Source: an uncultured Alteromonadaceae bacterium
GTDB lineage: Bacteria; Pseudomonadota; Gammaproteobacteria; Enterobacterales; Alteromonadaceae
DNA length: 64,000 bases
Assembly (NCBI GenBank): GCA_947494925.1
Contig: CANLWS010000007.1
Coordinates: 1 to 64,000 of the forward strand
Reading direction: 5' to 3'
Shown here: positions 32,830 through 46,238 of the stretch, in pieces
Numbering within the stretch: the stretch's first letter is position 1
Layout of the letters: each line of letters begins with the position of its first letter
Notes under the pieces: generated by a model
The model's input: the letters and a program-made list of their open reading frames with translations, nothing else
Databases searched by the model: none
Told to the model about the DNA's origin: nothing
Made by a program: the position numbers and the translations under genes

Positions 32830-33623
32830 AACTTAAATGGCATATTAGCAAAGGTATTTGCATATTGAAGGGCTCTTTTCTTGCTCTTGCCTTTTGTTTG
32901 TCGCTGATCACGAATGCAGAACCGGTTGCCGTTGTCACCGGTGACAGTTATTTCCCCTTTATCTCTGATGATTTACCTGAGAAGGGTTGGTCTAATGCTG
33001 TGATCAAAGCAGTATTTGCTCAAATGGGGGAAGAACTTGTGATCGATGTTGTTCCCTGGAGCAGAGGCTTTAAATGGGCATTGGAGAATAAATATCTGGG
33101 CACCTATCCTTATGTTTATTCCGATGTCCGCAACGAATCTTTTCTCTACTCAGATCCTATTAATTATATTTCGGTGAAACTCTTTGTCGCGCAGGACTCT
33201 TCCATCACCAAGCTTGCTGATTTGAAATCTAAGCGAATGTGTCTACCCATTGGTTACACCATCAGCGACACAATTGGCAGCTTAAAACAAAAATATTCCC
33301 TCAAAATCAACCGGGCGGCTGATAACAAGGGGTGTTTCGGTCATGTTGAAAAGGGTTGGAGTGACGTAGGTTTGATTAATGATCACATCAGTAAGGGACG
33401 CATCGGACTGATCTATGGTGTTACAGGTGAATTCAGGATCCTGCCTGAAGTTTACGACACAATCCCGCTGTATTTTATTATTTCCCGAACGTATCCGGAA
33501 GCTTACACCCAGCTTGAACGCTTTAATCAGGCGCTAGCACAGACAAAGGAAAATGGTCTAATGGAAACTATCAGCCAGCGTTACATGAAAGTGCTGGCGG
33601 ACGATCAAATCGCAGATAAATGA
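32823..33623 (+). CDS. Periplasmic solute-binding protein, amino-acid type (SBP_bac_3-like)
   Basis: Up to 266 residues with a signal peptide ending near TNAEP. The body is a type II periplasmic binding fold of the polar amino-acid family: GDSYFPFISDDLPEKGWSNAVI, VVPWSRGFKWALENKYLGTYPY, and MCLPIGYTISD as the hinge region. Such orphan copies in this order have no dedicated permease; none lies here. The start is unclear: TTG 32823 overlaps the gspB stop by 7 bp, while TTG 32868 would begin right at the signal peptide. Ligand unknown. Confidence 0.75.
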   Translation: MVKLKWHISKGICILKGSFLALAFCLSLITNAEPVAVVTGDSYFPFISDDLPEKGWSNAVIKAVFAQMGEELVIDVVPWSRGFKWALENKYLGTYPYVYSDVRNESFLYSDPINYISVKLFVAQDSSITKLADLKSKRMCLPIGYTISDTIGSLKQKYSLKINRAADNKGCFGHVEKGWSDVGLINDHISKGRIGLIYGVTGEFRILPEVYDTIPLYFIISRTYPEAYTQLERFNQALAQTKENGLMETISQRYMKVLADDQIADK

Positions 33624-33634
33624 TTATTTTATTT

Positions 33635-33652
33635 CGAGTTGGGGTTATTTAA
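33635..33652. repeat. 18-bp repeat, copy 2
   Basis: CGAGTTGGGGTTATTTAA, identical to 27428-27445. It lies 11 bp after the stop of the solute-binding protein gene and runs into the end of the convergent membrane protein gene, in the same relative position as copy 1. Confidence 0.6.
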
Positions 33653-34079
33653 GCCATCCATTTTTAATCCCCAGTCCTGAGAACCAAACTAAGAAAATCG
33701 CAATCACTACAACCATAGCCGGCATTATTGCACTTCCAGGACCATAAATTTCCCAGGCATCTGAAATGAAGAACGTATGTGACATCTGCACTAAAACACC
33801 CACCAGAGAAATGATCAAAACCGTTTTTGCCAGAGCTTTTTTCAATAAACCTAGTGCACATCCCAGTGAACCTCCGAATACGGCGCATGCAAAAGCAATA
33901 GTTACCCAAACAGGTAATTCAGCATAAAGTTGTTGTTCTTCAACTGGCATAGCTGATATTTGCTCAGGTGTGATAGCCATTTGCATAACAAATGCCATCA
34001 CTCCAAGTAGGTTCCAAACCAGTAGTATCCCGAAAACGATCCAAAACCAATTTGGGATAGTGTTTTTTGTTTCAGTCAC
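33645..34079 (-). CDS. Small four-helix membrane protein of unknown function
   Basis: 144 residues with four likely membrane helices (about 10-33, 54-77, 84-105, 117-137) and a short loop EQISAMPVEEQQLYAELP between the first two. No family with a known role is recognised. Similar proteins are sometimes labelled sugar transporters, but nothing here supports that. It is transcribed in the same direction as the HD-GYP gene, 45 bp after it, so they may share a transcript. Confidence 0.7.
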   Translation of the reverse strand: MTETKNTIPNWFWIVFGILLVWNLLGVMAFVMQMAITPEQISAMPVEEQQLYAELPVWVTIAFACAVFGGSLGCALGLLKKALAKTVLIISLVGVLVQMSHTFFISDAWEIYGPGSAIMPAMVVVIAIFLVWFSGLGIKNGWLK

Positions 34080-34124
34080 TTTTCTTTCCTTATTGTTTTT
34101 GTTTGATGGAAACTGTTTGCATAA

Positions 34125-35300
34125 TCAACCGGGCAAAAATGCCTGAGTGAAAAACTTGGTGAGGTTTAATCCGAATTCTTCTGGCCGAACGGCAGATTCT
34201 ATTTCTTCTGGCACCTTACTCAAATCCAACATTCGGGTCTCTGCGTAGTGGCCGGATTTAATATGATAAAAAGTCGCAACCAAAGGTTGTAAGGGAGCAC
34301 GTGAATTGGTTCTGAGTACAATGGCCAAGCGATCGTTATTAAGCTTAACCAGCGAACCCACTGGATGTACGCTCATGCATTGAATAAATTGTTGTACCAA
34401 CATTTGGTCATATTTGTCGGCATCCTTTAAAAGAATTTTTAAAGCTGCAGTTGGAGTCACCGCTTTTTGATGGGCGCGCTTGGTTGTCATGGCGTCATAA
34501 CTATCCACGATAGCTGCCATTCTGATGTAAGTGTTAATATCATCTCCGCGCAGAGCGTCAGGGTAACCGCTTCCGTCGAGTCGTTCGTGATGGCTGAAAA
34601 TTACATTCCGGACAACCTCTGATACATCGCCGCATCGTTCTACAATATCCAAGCCTATATCCACATGAGTGGAAATAATATCCCGCTCAGTTTTGGTCAG
34701 CTTGTCTTTTTTGTTAATGATGTCCTCAGGAATGTTGGCCATTCCAATATCCATCAACAGTCCGGCTAAACTAAGTTCTTCCAATAAATCTTTGTCGTAT
34801 TCGAGGTGACGGGCAAACATGGCCATGAGAATTGAACAATTCAAAGAATGTTCAAGTAAATATTCATCAGTTTTCTGTAGCAAAGCAAGACAGGAAAGTG
34901 CATTGGGTGCTTCAAACACCGAGTCAATAATGCAATGGCTAAGATCGTACAATCCCTCGAGGTCAATGGTATCTTCGTTTCGGATACGCTCCACATAACC
35001 GCGCTGGATATCTTTGGCCTGGGCATATAACTTGTTAGCTTGTGTTAGCTGATCTGTCAGCGGTTTTTCAGGTTTTTTTACTGGATTTGGGTCTTCTGAA
35101 GGAAGGGGATCAGGATCCTCTATTTCGCTTTTACTATCGTCCACCTGGATTTTGAGCACACCCTGCATCGCCAGTGAATCGATTGTTTGTTGGGTTTTTA
35201 CCAGCCCACGCTTTTTAATCTTTAACTTGCCAGATTGTTCAATTACGTCATTGACGTACATTCCAGGCTGTAGCTCTTCGATACTCAACTCACGCAACAT
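34125..35300 (-). CDS. HD-GYP protein with N-terminal DUF3391, altered HD signature
   Basis: 391 residues. DUF3391 occupies 4-55 and a Pro/Glu-rich linker 60-80. The HD-GYP domain spans about 130-330. HD-GYP enzymes hydrolyse cyclic di-GMP with two or three metal ions. Retained ligands and motifs are H151, H212, H237-H238-E239, GSGYP (243-247) and D266 in the AAIVDSYDAMT segment. But the diagnostic HDxGK is M183-D184-I-G-M187: the metal-binding His and the Lys are both replaced. It may bind fewer metals, act differently, or be a c-di-GMP sensor. It is monocistronic or paired with the small membrane protein gene. Confidence 0.85.
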   Translation of the reverse strand: MLRELSIEELQPGMYVNDVIEQSGKLKIKKRGLVKTQQTIDSLAMQGVLKIQVDDSKSEIEDPDPLPSEDPNPVKKPEKPLTDQLTQANKLYAQAKDIQRGYVERIRNEDTIDLEGLYDLSHCIIDSVFEAPNALSCLALLQKTDEYLLEHSLNCSILMAMFARHLEYDKDLLEELSLAGLLMDIGMANIPEDIINKKDKLTKTERDIISTHVDIGLDIVERCGDVSEVVRNVIFSHHERLDGSGYPDALRGDDINTYIRMAAIVDSYDAMTTKRAHQKAVTPTAALKILLKDADKYDQMLVQQFIQCMSVHPVGSLVKLNNDRLAIVLRTNSRAPLQPLVATFYHIKSGHYAETRMLDLSKVPEEIESAVRPEEFGLNLTKFFTQAFLPG

Positions 35301-35407
35301 TATCTCGCCTTCTTGTATTGAACAAATTCAATATTCGAAAATTTCACCCATTCGTCAAGCAAATGGATGAAACTTTCTGGTCAGCCTTTAAGACTAGCAA
35401 AGAGCGG

Positions 35408-36010
35408 CTATTGCATCCATCCCGGAAGCGAAGATTCGTGCGCGGAAATTTTATCATCCAGTTCCAGTGTTTGACCAATCGCATCCAAGCCTTTTAACAT
35501 ATTGGTTTTGTGGTGTGGGGCAATATCAAAGTTAAATGTCTGACCGTCAGCTGTCACCGATTGGTTTTGCAAATCAACAGAAATTTGAGTGTTTGGTTGC
35601 CTTTGCACTGCGTCAAACAACACATCCATTTCTTCGCTTTTTAACACGACAGGAAGGATTTGGTTGTTGATGCAGTTACCATAGAAAATGTCTGCAAAGC
35701 TTGTGGCAATGATGGTTTTGAAGCCAAAGTCTCCCAGTGCCCAAGGGGCGTGTTCCCGACTTGACCCGCAGCCAAAGTTCTCCCTGGCGAGTAAGACGCT
35801 CGCGCCCTTGTGTTCTTCTTTGTTCAGGGAAAAATCCGGATTAGGTTCGCTTTCATGCAAATCCAGATAGCGCCAGTCATGGAACAGATGTTTGCCATAT
35901 CCTGTGCGTGTTACGCCAGTCAGGAACTGTTTAGGAATAATTTGATCGGTATCGACATTTGCCTGATTTAATGGCGCTGCATTGCCTTGATGTTGGGTAA
36001 ATCCTGTCAT
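35408..36010 (-). CDS. leuD: 3-isopropylmalate dehydratase small subunit
   Basis: 200 residues, full length. The swivelling domain has NVDTDQIIPKQFL and the active-site segment NFGCGSSREHAPWAL, followed by IIATSFADIFYGNC. With LeuC it converts 2- to 3-isopropylmalate in leucine synthesis. It is the last gene of leuABCD, 5 bp after leuC. Confidence 0.96.
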   Translation of the reverse strand: MTGFTQHQGNAAPLNQANVDTDQIIPKQFLTGVTRTGYGKHLFHDWRYLDLHESEPNPDFSLNKEEHKGASVLLARENFGCGSSREHAPWALGDFGFKTIIATSFADIFYGNCINNQILPVVLKSEEMDVLFDAVQRQPNTQISVDLQNQSVTADGQTFNFDIAPHHKTNMLKGLDAIGQTLELDDKISAHESSLPGWMQ

Positions 36011-36015
36011 TTCTT

Positions 36016-37416
36016 TTACTCCTGAAATTCACGTACGTCGGCAAAATAACCTCTCAATGCGGCGGCTGCGGCCATGGCTGGACTCACCAGGTGGGTTTTT
36101 GCTCCGCGCCCCTGTCGCCCCTCGAAATTACGGTTGCTGGTGGACGCGCAGCGATCACCTTCACCCAGTACATCATCATTCATACCAAGACACATTGAGC
36201 AACCCGGTAAGCGCCACTCAAAACCAGCTTGTATAAAGATTTGGTCCAGTTTTTCACTTTCAGCCTGCTGTTTCACCGCAAATGAACCAGGTACCACTAT
36301 GGCTGTCACACCATTCGCTACCTTGCCAGTCCTGGCTATGCTTGCTGCCGCACGCAAGTCTTCAATGCGGCTGTTTGTACAGGAGCCAATAAACACATTA
36401 TTGACTGGAACATCAGCCAGTTTTTGACCGGGTTGTAAGTCCATGTACTTAAGTGCCTTCACCGCCGAATCCTGATCTATAGGATCAGAAAAGTCTTCCG
36501 GCGAAGGTACACCCTGGTTTACGCCTATCACCTGACCTGGGTTAGTTCCCCACGTCACTTGTGGGGCGATTTCCGCAGCTTCCAGCTCAACCACAGTATC
36601 AAAACTTGCATCATTGTCAGAATACAACGAGCGCCAGTAGCTAACTGCCTCATCCCAATGTTCTTCCGCCGGAGCAAATTCACGCCCCTTAATGTAATCG
36701 ATTGTGCTTTGATCTGGTGCGATTAATCCTGCTTTTGCACCTGCTTCAATACTCATATTACACACCGTCATGCGTTCTTCCATGCTCAGCGCTTCTATCG
36801 CTTCGCCGCAATACTCGATAACGTGCCCGGTGGCGCCTGCATGACCTATTTTGCCAATAATGGCGAGAATAATATCTTTAGCAGTAATGCCCACAGCCAG
36901 AGTGCCATTGACCTTCACCTGCATCGCCTTTGCTTTGCTTTGTTTTAACGTCTGGGTTGCGAAAACATGTTCTACCTGACTAGTGCCAATTCCAAATGCC
37001 AGTGCACCGAATGCACCGTGGGTGGCCGTATGAGAATCGCCGCAGACCACTGTCATGCCTGGGTGGATCAAACCAAGTTCGGGTCCCATAACGTGGACAA
37101 TTCCTTGCTTCTGATGGCCAACCGGGTAGAGGGTAATGCCGTTTTCTTCACAATTCTCTGCCAATGTCTGTAGTTGAAGTTTATTAGCAGGTCCACAGGC
37201 ATCTAACGCAAGAGAGCGGGTTGAAATGCTGTGATCCATAGTGGCGAAGGTTTTGTCGGGCCTTCTCACTTTACGGTTTTTATCTTTTAACCCAGCAAAA
37301 GCTTGGGGAGAGGTGACTTCATGGATAAGGTGACGGTCGATATAAATCAATCCGTCTTCTCCAATTTGGTCAACGATATGTGATTGCCAGATTTTATCGT
37401 ACAAGGTTTGAGACAT
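36016..37416 (-). CDS. leuC: 3-isopropylmalate dehydratase large subunit
   Basis: 466 residues of the aconitase superfamily. The 4Fe-4S ligands are in [13 protein letters not shown] (about 345) and [10 protein letters not shown] (about 405). [18 protein letters not shown] and the C-terminal [11 protein letters not shown] are typical. It forms the catalytic complex with LeuD, encoded 5 bp downstream. Confidence 0.96.
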   Translation of the reverse strand: MSQTLYDKIWQSHIVDQIGEDGLIYIDRHLIHEVTSPQAFAGLKDKNRKVRRPDKTFATMDHSISTRSLALDACGPANKLQLQTLAENCEENGITLYPVGHQKQGIVHVMGPELGLIHPGMTVVCGDSHTATHGAFGALAFGIGTSQVEHVFATQTLKQSKAKAMQVKVNGTLAVGITAKDIILAIIGKIGHAGATGHVIEYCGEAIEALSMEERMTVCNMSIEAGAKAGLIAPDQSTIDYIKGREFAPAEEHWDEAVSYWRSLYSDNDASFDTVVELEAAEIAPQVTWGTNPGQVIGVNQGVPSPEDFSDPIDQDSAVKALKYMDLQPGQKLADVPVNNVFIGSCTNSRIEDLRAAASIARTGKVANGVTAIVVPGSFAVKQQAESEKLDQIFIQAGFEWRLPGCSMCLGMNDDVLGEGDRCASTSNRNFEGRQGRGAKTHLVSPAMAAAAALRGYFADVREFQE

Positions 37417-37444
37417 AATCTTTTTCCGTTAATACAGCCTGTTT

Positions 37445-38539
<1,095 letters not shown>

Positions 38540-40102
38540 TTACACTCCGGCAATTTTAACTTTTTGTTGGCGCTTTTGCTGGTCAATCTGATCAGCCAAG
38601 TGCGTGTTGTTTAATACATAAATAAGTGCTCTGACACCAGATTCAACTATATCAGTGGCCAGACCAATGCCATTGAAACGACGTCCATTGTATTCTGCAA
38701 TGACGCTTACCTGTGCCAATGCATCAGCACCTTCACCTTTGGAATCCAATTTAAAATCCACTACGTCTATTTGGTCATGCCCCAGTACCTTGGTAATGGC
38801 ATTGTAAGCAGCATCCACCGGACCATTTCCGATAGCTGTTTCAGTGATTTCTGCGTCACCTACCTGCATAGTCACTGTGGCACTGGGGATTATGTTGCGA
38901 CCTGAATTAGCTTGCAGGTACTTCAACTGGTAATAAGCATGATCATGTTTTTGTTGATTGAAAAACAGCAGTGCCTCAAGGTCATAATCGAATACCTGGC
39001 CTTTTTTGTCGGCCAGCTTCAAAAATGCGCCGTAGACTTCATCCAGATCGTAGTCGGAATCTTTATAACCTAGCTCCGCCAGACGATGCTTAATGACATG
39101 ACGACCAGAACGTGATGTTAGATTAAGATTATTTTTATTAATCCCAACACTTTCCGGGGTCATAATTTCGTAGGTGTTTTGCGCTTTAAGCACACCATCC
39201 TGATGAATGCCGGAACTATGGCTGAACGCGTTGGCACCCACAATCGCTTTGTTAGACTGTACCGGCATATTACAAAGCTGGCTGACCAGTTTGGATGTGC
39301 GGGATATTTCCTGGCTGACAATATTGGTATTCAAACCAAGCATTGCGCTGCGCGTTTGCAGGATCATGGCTATCTCTTCCAGGGAGCAGTTACCCGCTCG
39401 CTCACCAATTCCGTTTATGGTTGCTTCCACCTGTCGAGCACCTTGCTCAACTGCCGCTAAAGAATTAGCCACAGCTAAACCCAGATCGTTGTGACAATGC
39501 ACTGAAATGGTGGCCTTATCTATGTTGGGCACGCGATTAAACAGATTTTTAATAATGCCACCGAATTCTGTTGGCGTAGTGTATCCAACTGTATCCGGTA
39601 TATTGACTGTCGTTGCACCGGCAGTAATAGCTGCTTCAACCATGCGGCATAAATAATCTATGTGGGTTCTGCCAGCATCTTCACAGGAAAACTCCACATC
39701 GTCTGTGTAGCGACGAGCGCGTTTGACCGCCTGAACAGCCATTTCAACCACCTGATCCTGAGACTTGCGCAGTTTAGCATCCACATGAATTTCTGATGTG
39801 GCTATAAAGGTATGGATCCGGAATTGATCAGCGACTTTCAGCGCTTCACCGCAGGCATCTATGTCTTTATCAAGGGCGCGTGACAAACCACATACGGTGG
39901 CGTTTTTAATCTCACGGGCGATAGACTGAACAGATTCAAAATCACCAGGTGACGAGACCGGAAAACCCGCTTCAATAATATCAACCCCCAGTCGTTCAAG
40001 AGCCAAAGCAATTTGCAGCTTTTCTTTTACGGTCAAACTGGCAGGTAAAGCCTGTTCTCCGTCTCTCAAGGTGGTGTCGAAAATTTTGACGTGATTTGAC
40101 AT
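38540..40102 (-). CDS. leuA: 2-isopropylmalate synthase
   Basis: 520 residues, the long LeuA form. The catalytic TIM barrel starts with [17 protein letters not shown] and has [23 protein letters not shown]. The C-terminal regulatory domain (about 390-500), where leucine gives feedback inhibition, includes [15 protein letters not shown]. It catalyses the first committed step. First gene of the operon, preceded by a leader peptide and attenuator. Confidence 0.96.
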   Translation of the reverse strand: MSNHVKIFDTTLRDGEQALPASLTVKEKLQIALALERLGVDIIEAGFPVSSPGDFESVQSIAREIKNATVCGLSRALDKDIDACGEALKVADQFRIHTFIATSEIHVDAKLRKSQDQVVEMAVQAVKRARRYTDDVEFSCEDAGRTHIDYLCRMVEAAITAGATTVNIPDTVGYTTPTEFGGIIKNLFNRVPNIDKATISVHCHNDLGLAVANSLAAVEQGARQVEATINGIGERAGNCSLEEIAMILQTRSAMLGLNTNIVSQEISRTSKLVSQLCNMPVQSNKAIVGANAFSHSSGIHQDGVLKAQNTYEIMTPESVGINKNNLNLTSRSGRHVIKHRLAELGYKDSDYDLDEVYGAFLKLADKKGQVFDYDLEALLFFNQQKHDHAYYQLKYLQANSGRNIIPSATVTMQVGDAEITETAIGNGPVDAAYNAITKVLGHDQIDVVDFKLDSKGEGADALAQVSVIAEYNGRRFNGIGLATDIVESGVRALIYVLNNTHLADQIDQQKRQQKVKIAGV

Positions 40103-40156
40103 ACCTCTTGCTCCTGTTAGTTGCTGGTTAAGTGGTGACCTTTTTTAAGGTCATAC

Positions 40157-40186
40157 AAAAAACCCGTGCGATGCACGGGTTTTTTT
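40157..40186 (-). terminator. leu operon attenuator hairpin
   Basis: ACCCGTGC and GCACGGGT form a stem with T-runs. On the minus strand it follows the leader peptide and precedes leuA. Its 5' arm could alternatively pair with the GCACGGGT at the end of the leader coding sequence, giving an antiterminator. A second small hairpin (GGTTGT with ACAACC) lies between them. Confidence 0.85.
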
Positions 40187-40209
40187 AATTGGTTGTGTTG
40201 ACTTACAAC

Positions 40210-40266
40210 CTACCCGTGCAGTCTCGCTGCCAGAAGGAGTAGGATAATAAGTAGCAAGTTGTTCAT
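40210..40266 (-). CDS. leuL: Leu operon leader peptide
   Basis: ATG at 40266 to TAG at 40210 encodes 18 residues, MNNLLLIILLLLAARLHG, with eight leucines clustered where a ribosome would stall under leucine shortage. The codons CTA, CTC, CTT and TTG are mixed. Position upstream of leuA, leucine content and an adjacent terminator that can refold with the leader end fit transcription attenuation. Confidence 0.88.
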   Translation of the reverse strand: MNNLLLIILLLLAARLHG

Positions 40267-40394
40267 TTCAATAATTGCCTCAACACGGAATACACTATTA
40301 GTAACGTTATTCTGATTAGTCGTCAACAAAAGTTAACGATTAGCCATATATCAGATTGGAATAACTATTAATCCCTATTGAATAAACATCCTGT

Positions 40395-42044
40395 TTAGTT
40401 GAGTTTTAGTACCAGGCTTCCGTACGCCGGAACTAAGACAGTAAACGAATTGCCCGAGATTGCACCGATTTGTTGTCCTGTCAGCGCGTTTGTTAGGTTC
40501 TGAGCTTGATAGGGCAAATCGGTAATTGTGATACTTGTTTGAATCCCGACGCCATGCTCATTTGCCAATATAATGTAACCTTTCCCCTCATAGTTCCTGG
40601 TTCCGAAATCCAATTCTGTGGATGCCAAATTGACTTTCCAGTCCGTCCAATGGGGTTGCGCGATTAGTGGCTTGAGCAAATCTATCTCAGCACGAATATT
40701 TGGTAAGTCATTCCACCAGGGAGTATTCTCGATGGGCCCTGCGAGTGTTCCCGCTTGCAAATAGTCATCTCGCCAAATGCTGAACCCTTTCGCTCCATTT
40801 GCGATTGCAGAATAAATCCGGGCTCTGAACTTCAGACCTGTACCATAATTGATTTGAGCGATACTCAGAGGTGCAGTCTGTTTTTCTATTTTATTCACGT
40901 TGATCAGGCCAAGATTATCTCGATGCTGACCGACATTAATATAATCCCCGGTAACATCTATCATATTGGCGTGTGCAGTTTTGTACGACCGAGTCAGGCC
41001 TTCATTGTCCATTAACATGTAAATAGGATGGCCCGTTTCGAATTGTCTTATTTTACTCGTGACCGAAAGAGGTACCGCCCACTCGGTTAATTGTTCTTTT
41101 TCGTTGTCCCAATAATACCAGAGTAGGTTATTCTCCAATCCAGCATTTGTTATTTCGTTGATTCGGGATTCCAAAAGTTGAATGTCTGCATAATCCTGGT
41201 TTCCAGGCATTATGAAGTTGGCAATCTGGAACCCAGACATCATACCTTCAGGATTAAAATCTGAAACGGCATTTTTGGCTTTTTCTATGTACGCAGCAGA
41301 GCCTGCCCACATATTGCAGTTAAAGCCCTGCTCAGAATAAATACTCCAGTCAGGCCGTGAATTGTCAGCATGTATACACAGGGGCACAAACTGCTCGAAA
41401 ACGCCATCTTTTGACACCATGACATTACCTAAAGTGTCAATGCGCGTATGACTCCCGTTGAACGCTTGCTTAGAGCTTGGTGGTTCGGCATAGCTGATAC
41501 CTTCTGAGAGATGGAAATCATCTATCCAGATATCCGCTGACTGATTTTTGCGTTGTTGGGTGTGCATAGCATATACCTGCACATAGGATGCTCCCTGAGG
41601 CGTCCTGAATTGTGTGGCTACTTCTTGCCATTCATTGCTTTCAGAGACGGTTTTCAGACTTGTAGGGGCATTTTGAAGCCAGCTGCCATCTGGTTTTCGG
41701 AATATCAGAATAATTCCCGCAATTGGTGCAGGAAACTCGTTGGTCAGCATATAGGCCGACAAGGTATAGGTTTGGCCCTGAGTAACAGAATAAGTCCTGC
41801 TAACGACCCAATCGTAATTACTACTGGATGTAAAAAAAGCGTTGGATAGTTTAATCGATCCACTACCGTCATCTGAGCGGGAAATAAGCGGGTCAAATAA
41901 AAGCGAGTGTTTTAAAGTCCAGTTTGTTGTCCCATTTAGCGTCGGGTTTAAAAGCAAGTTAGTTTGGGCTTGCTGCGTTAAATGCGGCTCCGCACTTGCT
42001 ATGAAAGAGTAAAGTAAAATGAGTAAACTCAATAACTTATTCAT
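40395..42044 (-). CDS. Secreted carbohydrate-active-like protein (N-terminal CBM-like module, putative catalytic barrel)
   Basis: From ATG 42044 (signal peptide MNKLLSLLILLYSFIASA) the protein has 549 residues. A first beta-sandwich (about 25-170) reads as a CBM4/9-like module: NLLLNPTLNGTTNWTLK, YTLSAYMLTN, ADIWIDDFHLSEG. The following 330 residues look like a glycoside-hydrolase-type barrel with WYYWDNEKEQ, IYMLMDNEGL and GAKGFSIWRDDYL, and a small C-terminal beta domain closes it. No glycoside hydrolase family is recognised and the catalytic acids are not assigned. It lies alone between the leu operon and an unknown gene. A longer start at 42128 would precede the signal peptide. Confidence 0.65.
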   Translation of the reverse strand: MNKLLSLLILLYSFIASAEPHLTQQAQTNLLLNPTLNGTTNWTLKHSLLFDPLISRSDDGSGSIKLSNAFFTSSSNYDWVVSRTYSVTQGQTYTLSAYMLTNEFPAPIAGIILIFRKPDGSWLQNAPTSLKTVSESNEWQEVATQFRTPQGASYVQVYAMHTQQRKNQSADIWIDDFHLSEGISYAEPPSSKQAFNGSHTRIDTLGNVMVSKDGVFEQFVPLCIHADNSRPDWSIYSEQGFNCNMWAGSAAYIEKAKNAVSDFNPEGMMSGFQIANFIMPGNQDYADIQLLESRINEITNAGLENNLLWYYWDNEKEQLTEWAVPLSVTSKIRQFETGHPIYMLMDNEGLTRSYKTAHANMIDVTGDYINVGQHRDNLGLINVNKIEKQTAPLSIAQINYGTGLKFRARIYSAIANGAKGFSIWRDDYLQAGTLAGPIENTPWWNDLPNIRAEIDLLKPLIAQPHWTDWKVNLASTELDFGTRNYEGKGYIILANEHGVGIQTSITITDLPYQAQNLTNALTGQQIGAISGNSFTVLVPAYGSLVLKLN

Positions 42045-42246
42045 TAAAATTCCTGTTTTACCTGAGTTTGACTGCCAGACGATGTTCCGTGTCTGCAAAT
42101 ACAATGCATCTTTAGAAAAAGAGTGCATTAACTGTTTAGAAGCAGAAAATATGCCAAATAAAATACTCTTTAAAATCAGTTCGATAGTGTGATCGTGGGG
42201 ATTTGTTTAAGCGGGATGTAAAAAATAGCGACAAATTGTGCAGGTG

Positions 42247-42888
42247 CTAATTAAATTTTTTCCAGTTAATGGTCGTAGACAGGAGCAACTCTCTCAATGA
42301 AAGCGTCCTTGTTTGTGCCTTACCTTTGTGATTCCAGGTATGACCCGAGCAAGCAGCACTCATTGTCGCTTTATTTGGGAGCAGCAGTCTCTTTGCTGCG
42401 TAATGACTCTGTTTGGTTTCTAATGATTCGCCGTCAAATGAAAACCAGCCATGCTTGTTCAGATGCAGTTCTTGCGATTTATGCTCAATTTTGTCGATGG
42501 AATCCAGCTGCAGCTTTTCCACACCAAGCTCCATGGCATAGACAGGTACAGGTATACCCATTTTTGCATTCTGGTGAAACCAGCTTCGATTTTTTTCGGG
42601 GCTGATTTTATCCGCGACACATTTCCCTGCCTGTTTGCTTTGCCAACTGCCATTGTGCACGTCTACTTTTATCGGTGAAGGGTTGGTAAGTAATTGTTCT
42701 GCAGCACGTTTTATATGATGACTCAGACCCGCCAATCGTCGTTTTAACAGACTGGAATTTGCTATGTTTCTTTGCGACAACGAAAGCAGTTCCCTTTCAT
42801 AGAGCGCATTACACAGCTCGGCATATTCCAACTGACCTTGGTCAGAAGAAAAAATATCTACTTGCTGTTGGCTGGGTGTGTCAGACAT
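42247..42888 (-). CDS. Hypothetical 213-residue protein
   Basis: No family is recognised. Soluble and basic with no signal peptide. The N-terminal half is helical (LEYAELCNALYERELLSLSQRN, LLKRRLAGLSHHIKRAAEQLL) and the rest has scattered tryptophans and many lysines. It lies downstream of eno in the same direction, but a strong terminator separates them. Confidence 0.65.
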   Translation of the reverse strand: MSDTPSQQQVDIFSSDQGQLEYAELCNALYERELLSLSQRNIANSSLLKRRLAGLSHHIKRAAEQLLTNPSPIKVDVHNGSWQSKQAGKCVADKISPEKNRSWFHQNAKMGIPVPVYAMELGVEKLQLDSIDKIEHKSQELHLNKHGWFSFDGESLETKQSHYAAKRLLLPNKATMSAACSGHTWNHKGKAQTRTLSLRELLLSTTINWKKFN

Positions 42889-42950
42889 AAAGTGAAGGTG
42901 TCACCGTGGACCAGGAGTTAACATCGCTTGTATAGTGAGCACAATGCTAA

Positions 42951-42991
42951 AAGAAAAAAGGGGACAGAGCAATTAACATGTTCTGTCCCCT
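42951..42991 (-). terminator. Intrinsic terminator of eno
   Basis: AGGGGACAGA and TCTGTCCCCT flank an AT-rich loop. On the minus strand the stem ends in TTTTTTCTTTT. It follows the eno stop by about 45 bp. Confidence 0.88.
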
Positions 42992-43036
42992 CGATTTATT
43001 GTCTCAAAGTGGTTTCTTAGTAATCAATCAGATCTA

Positions 43037-44350
<1,314 letters not shown>

Positions 44351-44423
44351 TTAAACATGTGAGTTTAAGAAGACCAACCCTAAATGTAACGGCTCTGGCC
44401 TCTTATTCTCATTTGGTTATTTT

Positions 44424-46142
<1,719 letters not shown>

Positions 46143-46238
46143 TTAATTTCAACTTGCCCCACAATCTCAAAGACTTAAATTAGCGCGCTTTATTTAATAC
46201 AATTCAGGCAAAATTTGTCTTGCCGAACGAATTTCACT

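Noticed and set aside
33645-34079. Sugar transporter label for the four-helix membrane protein
   Set aside because: It is only 144 residues with no transporter motif; the label would come only from loose annotation habit.
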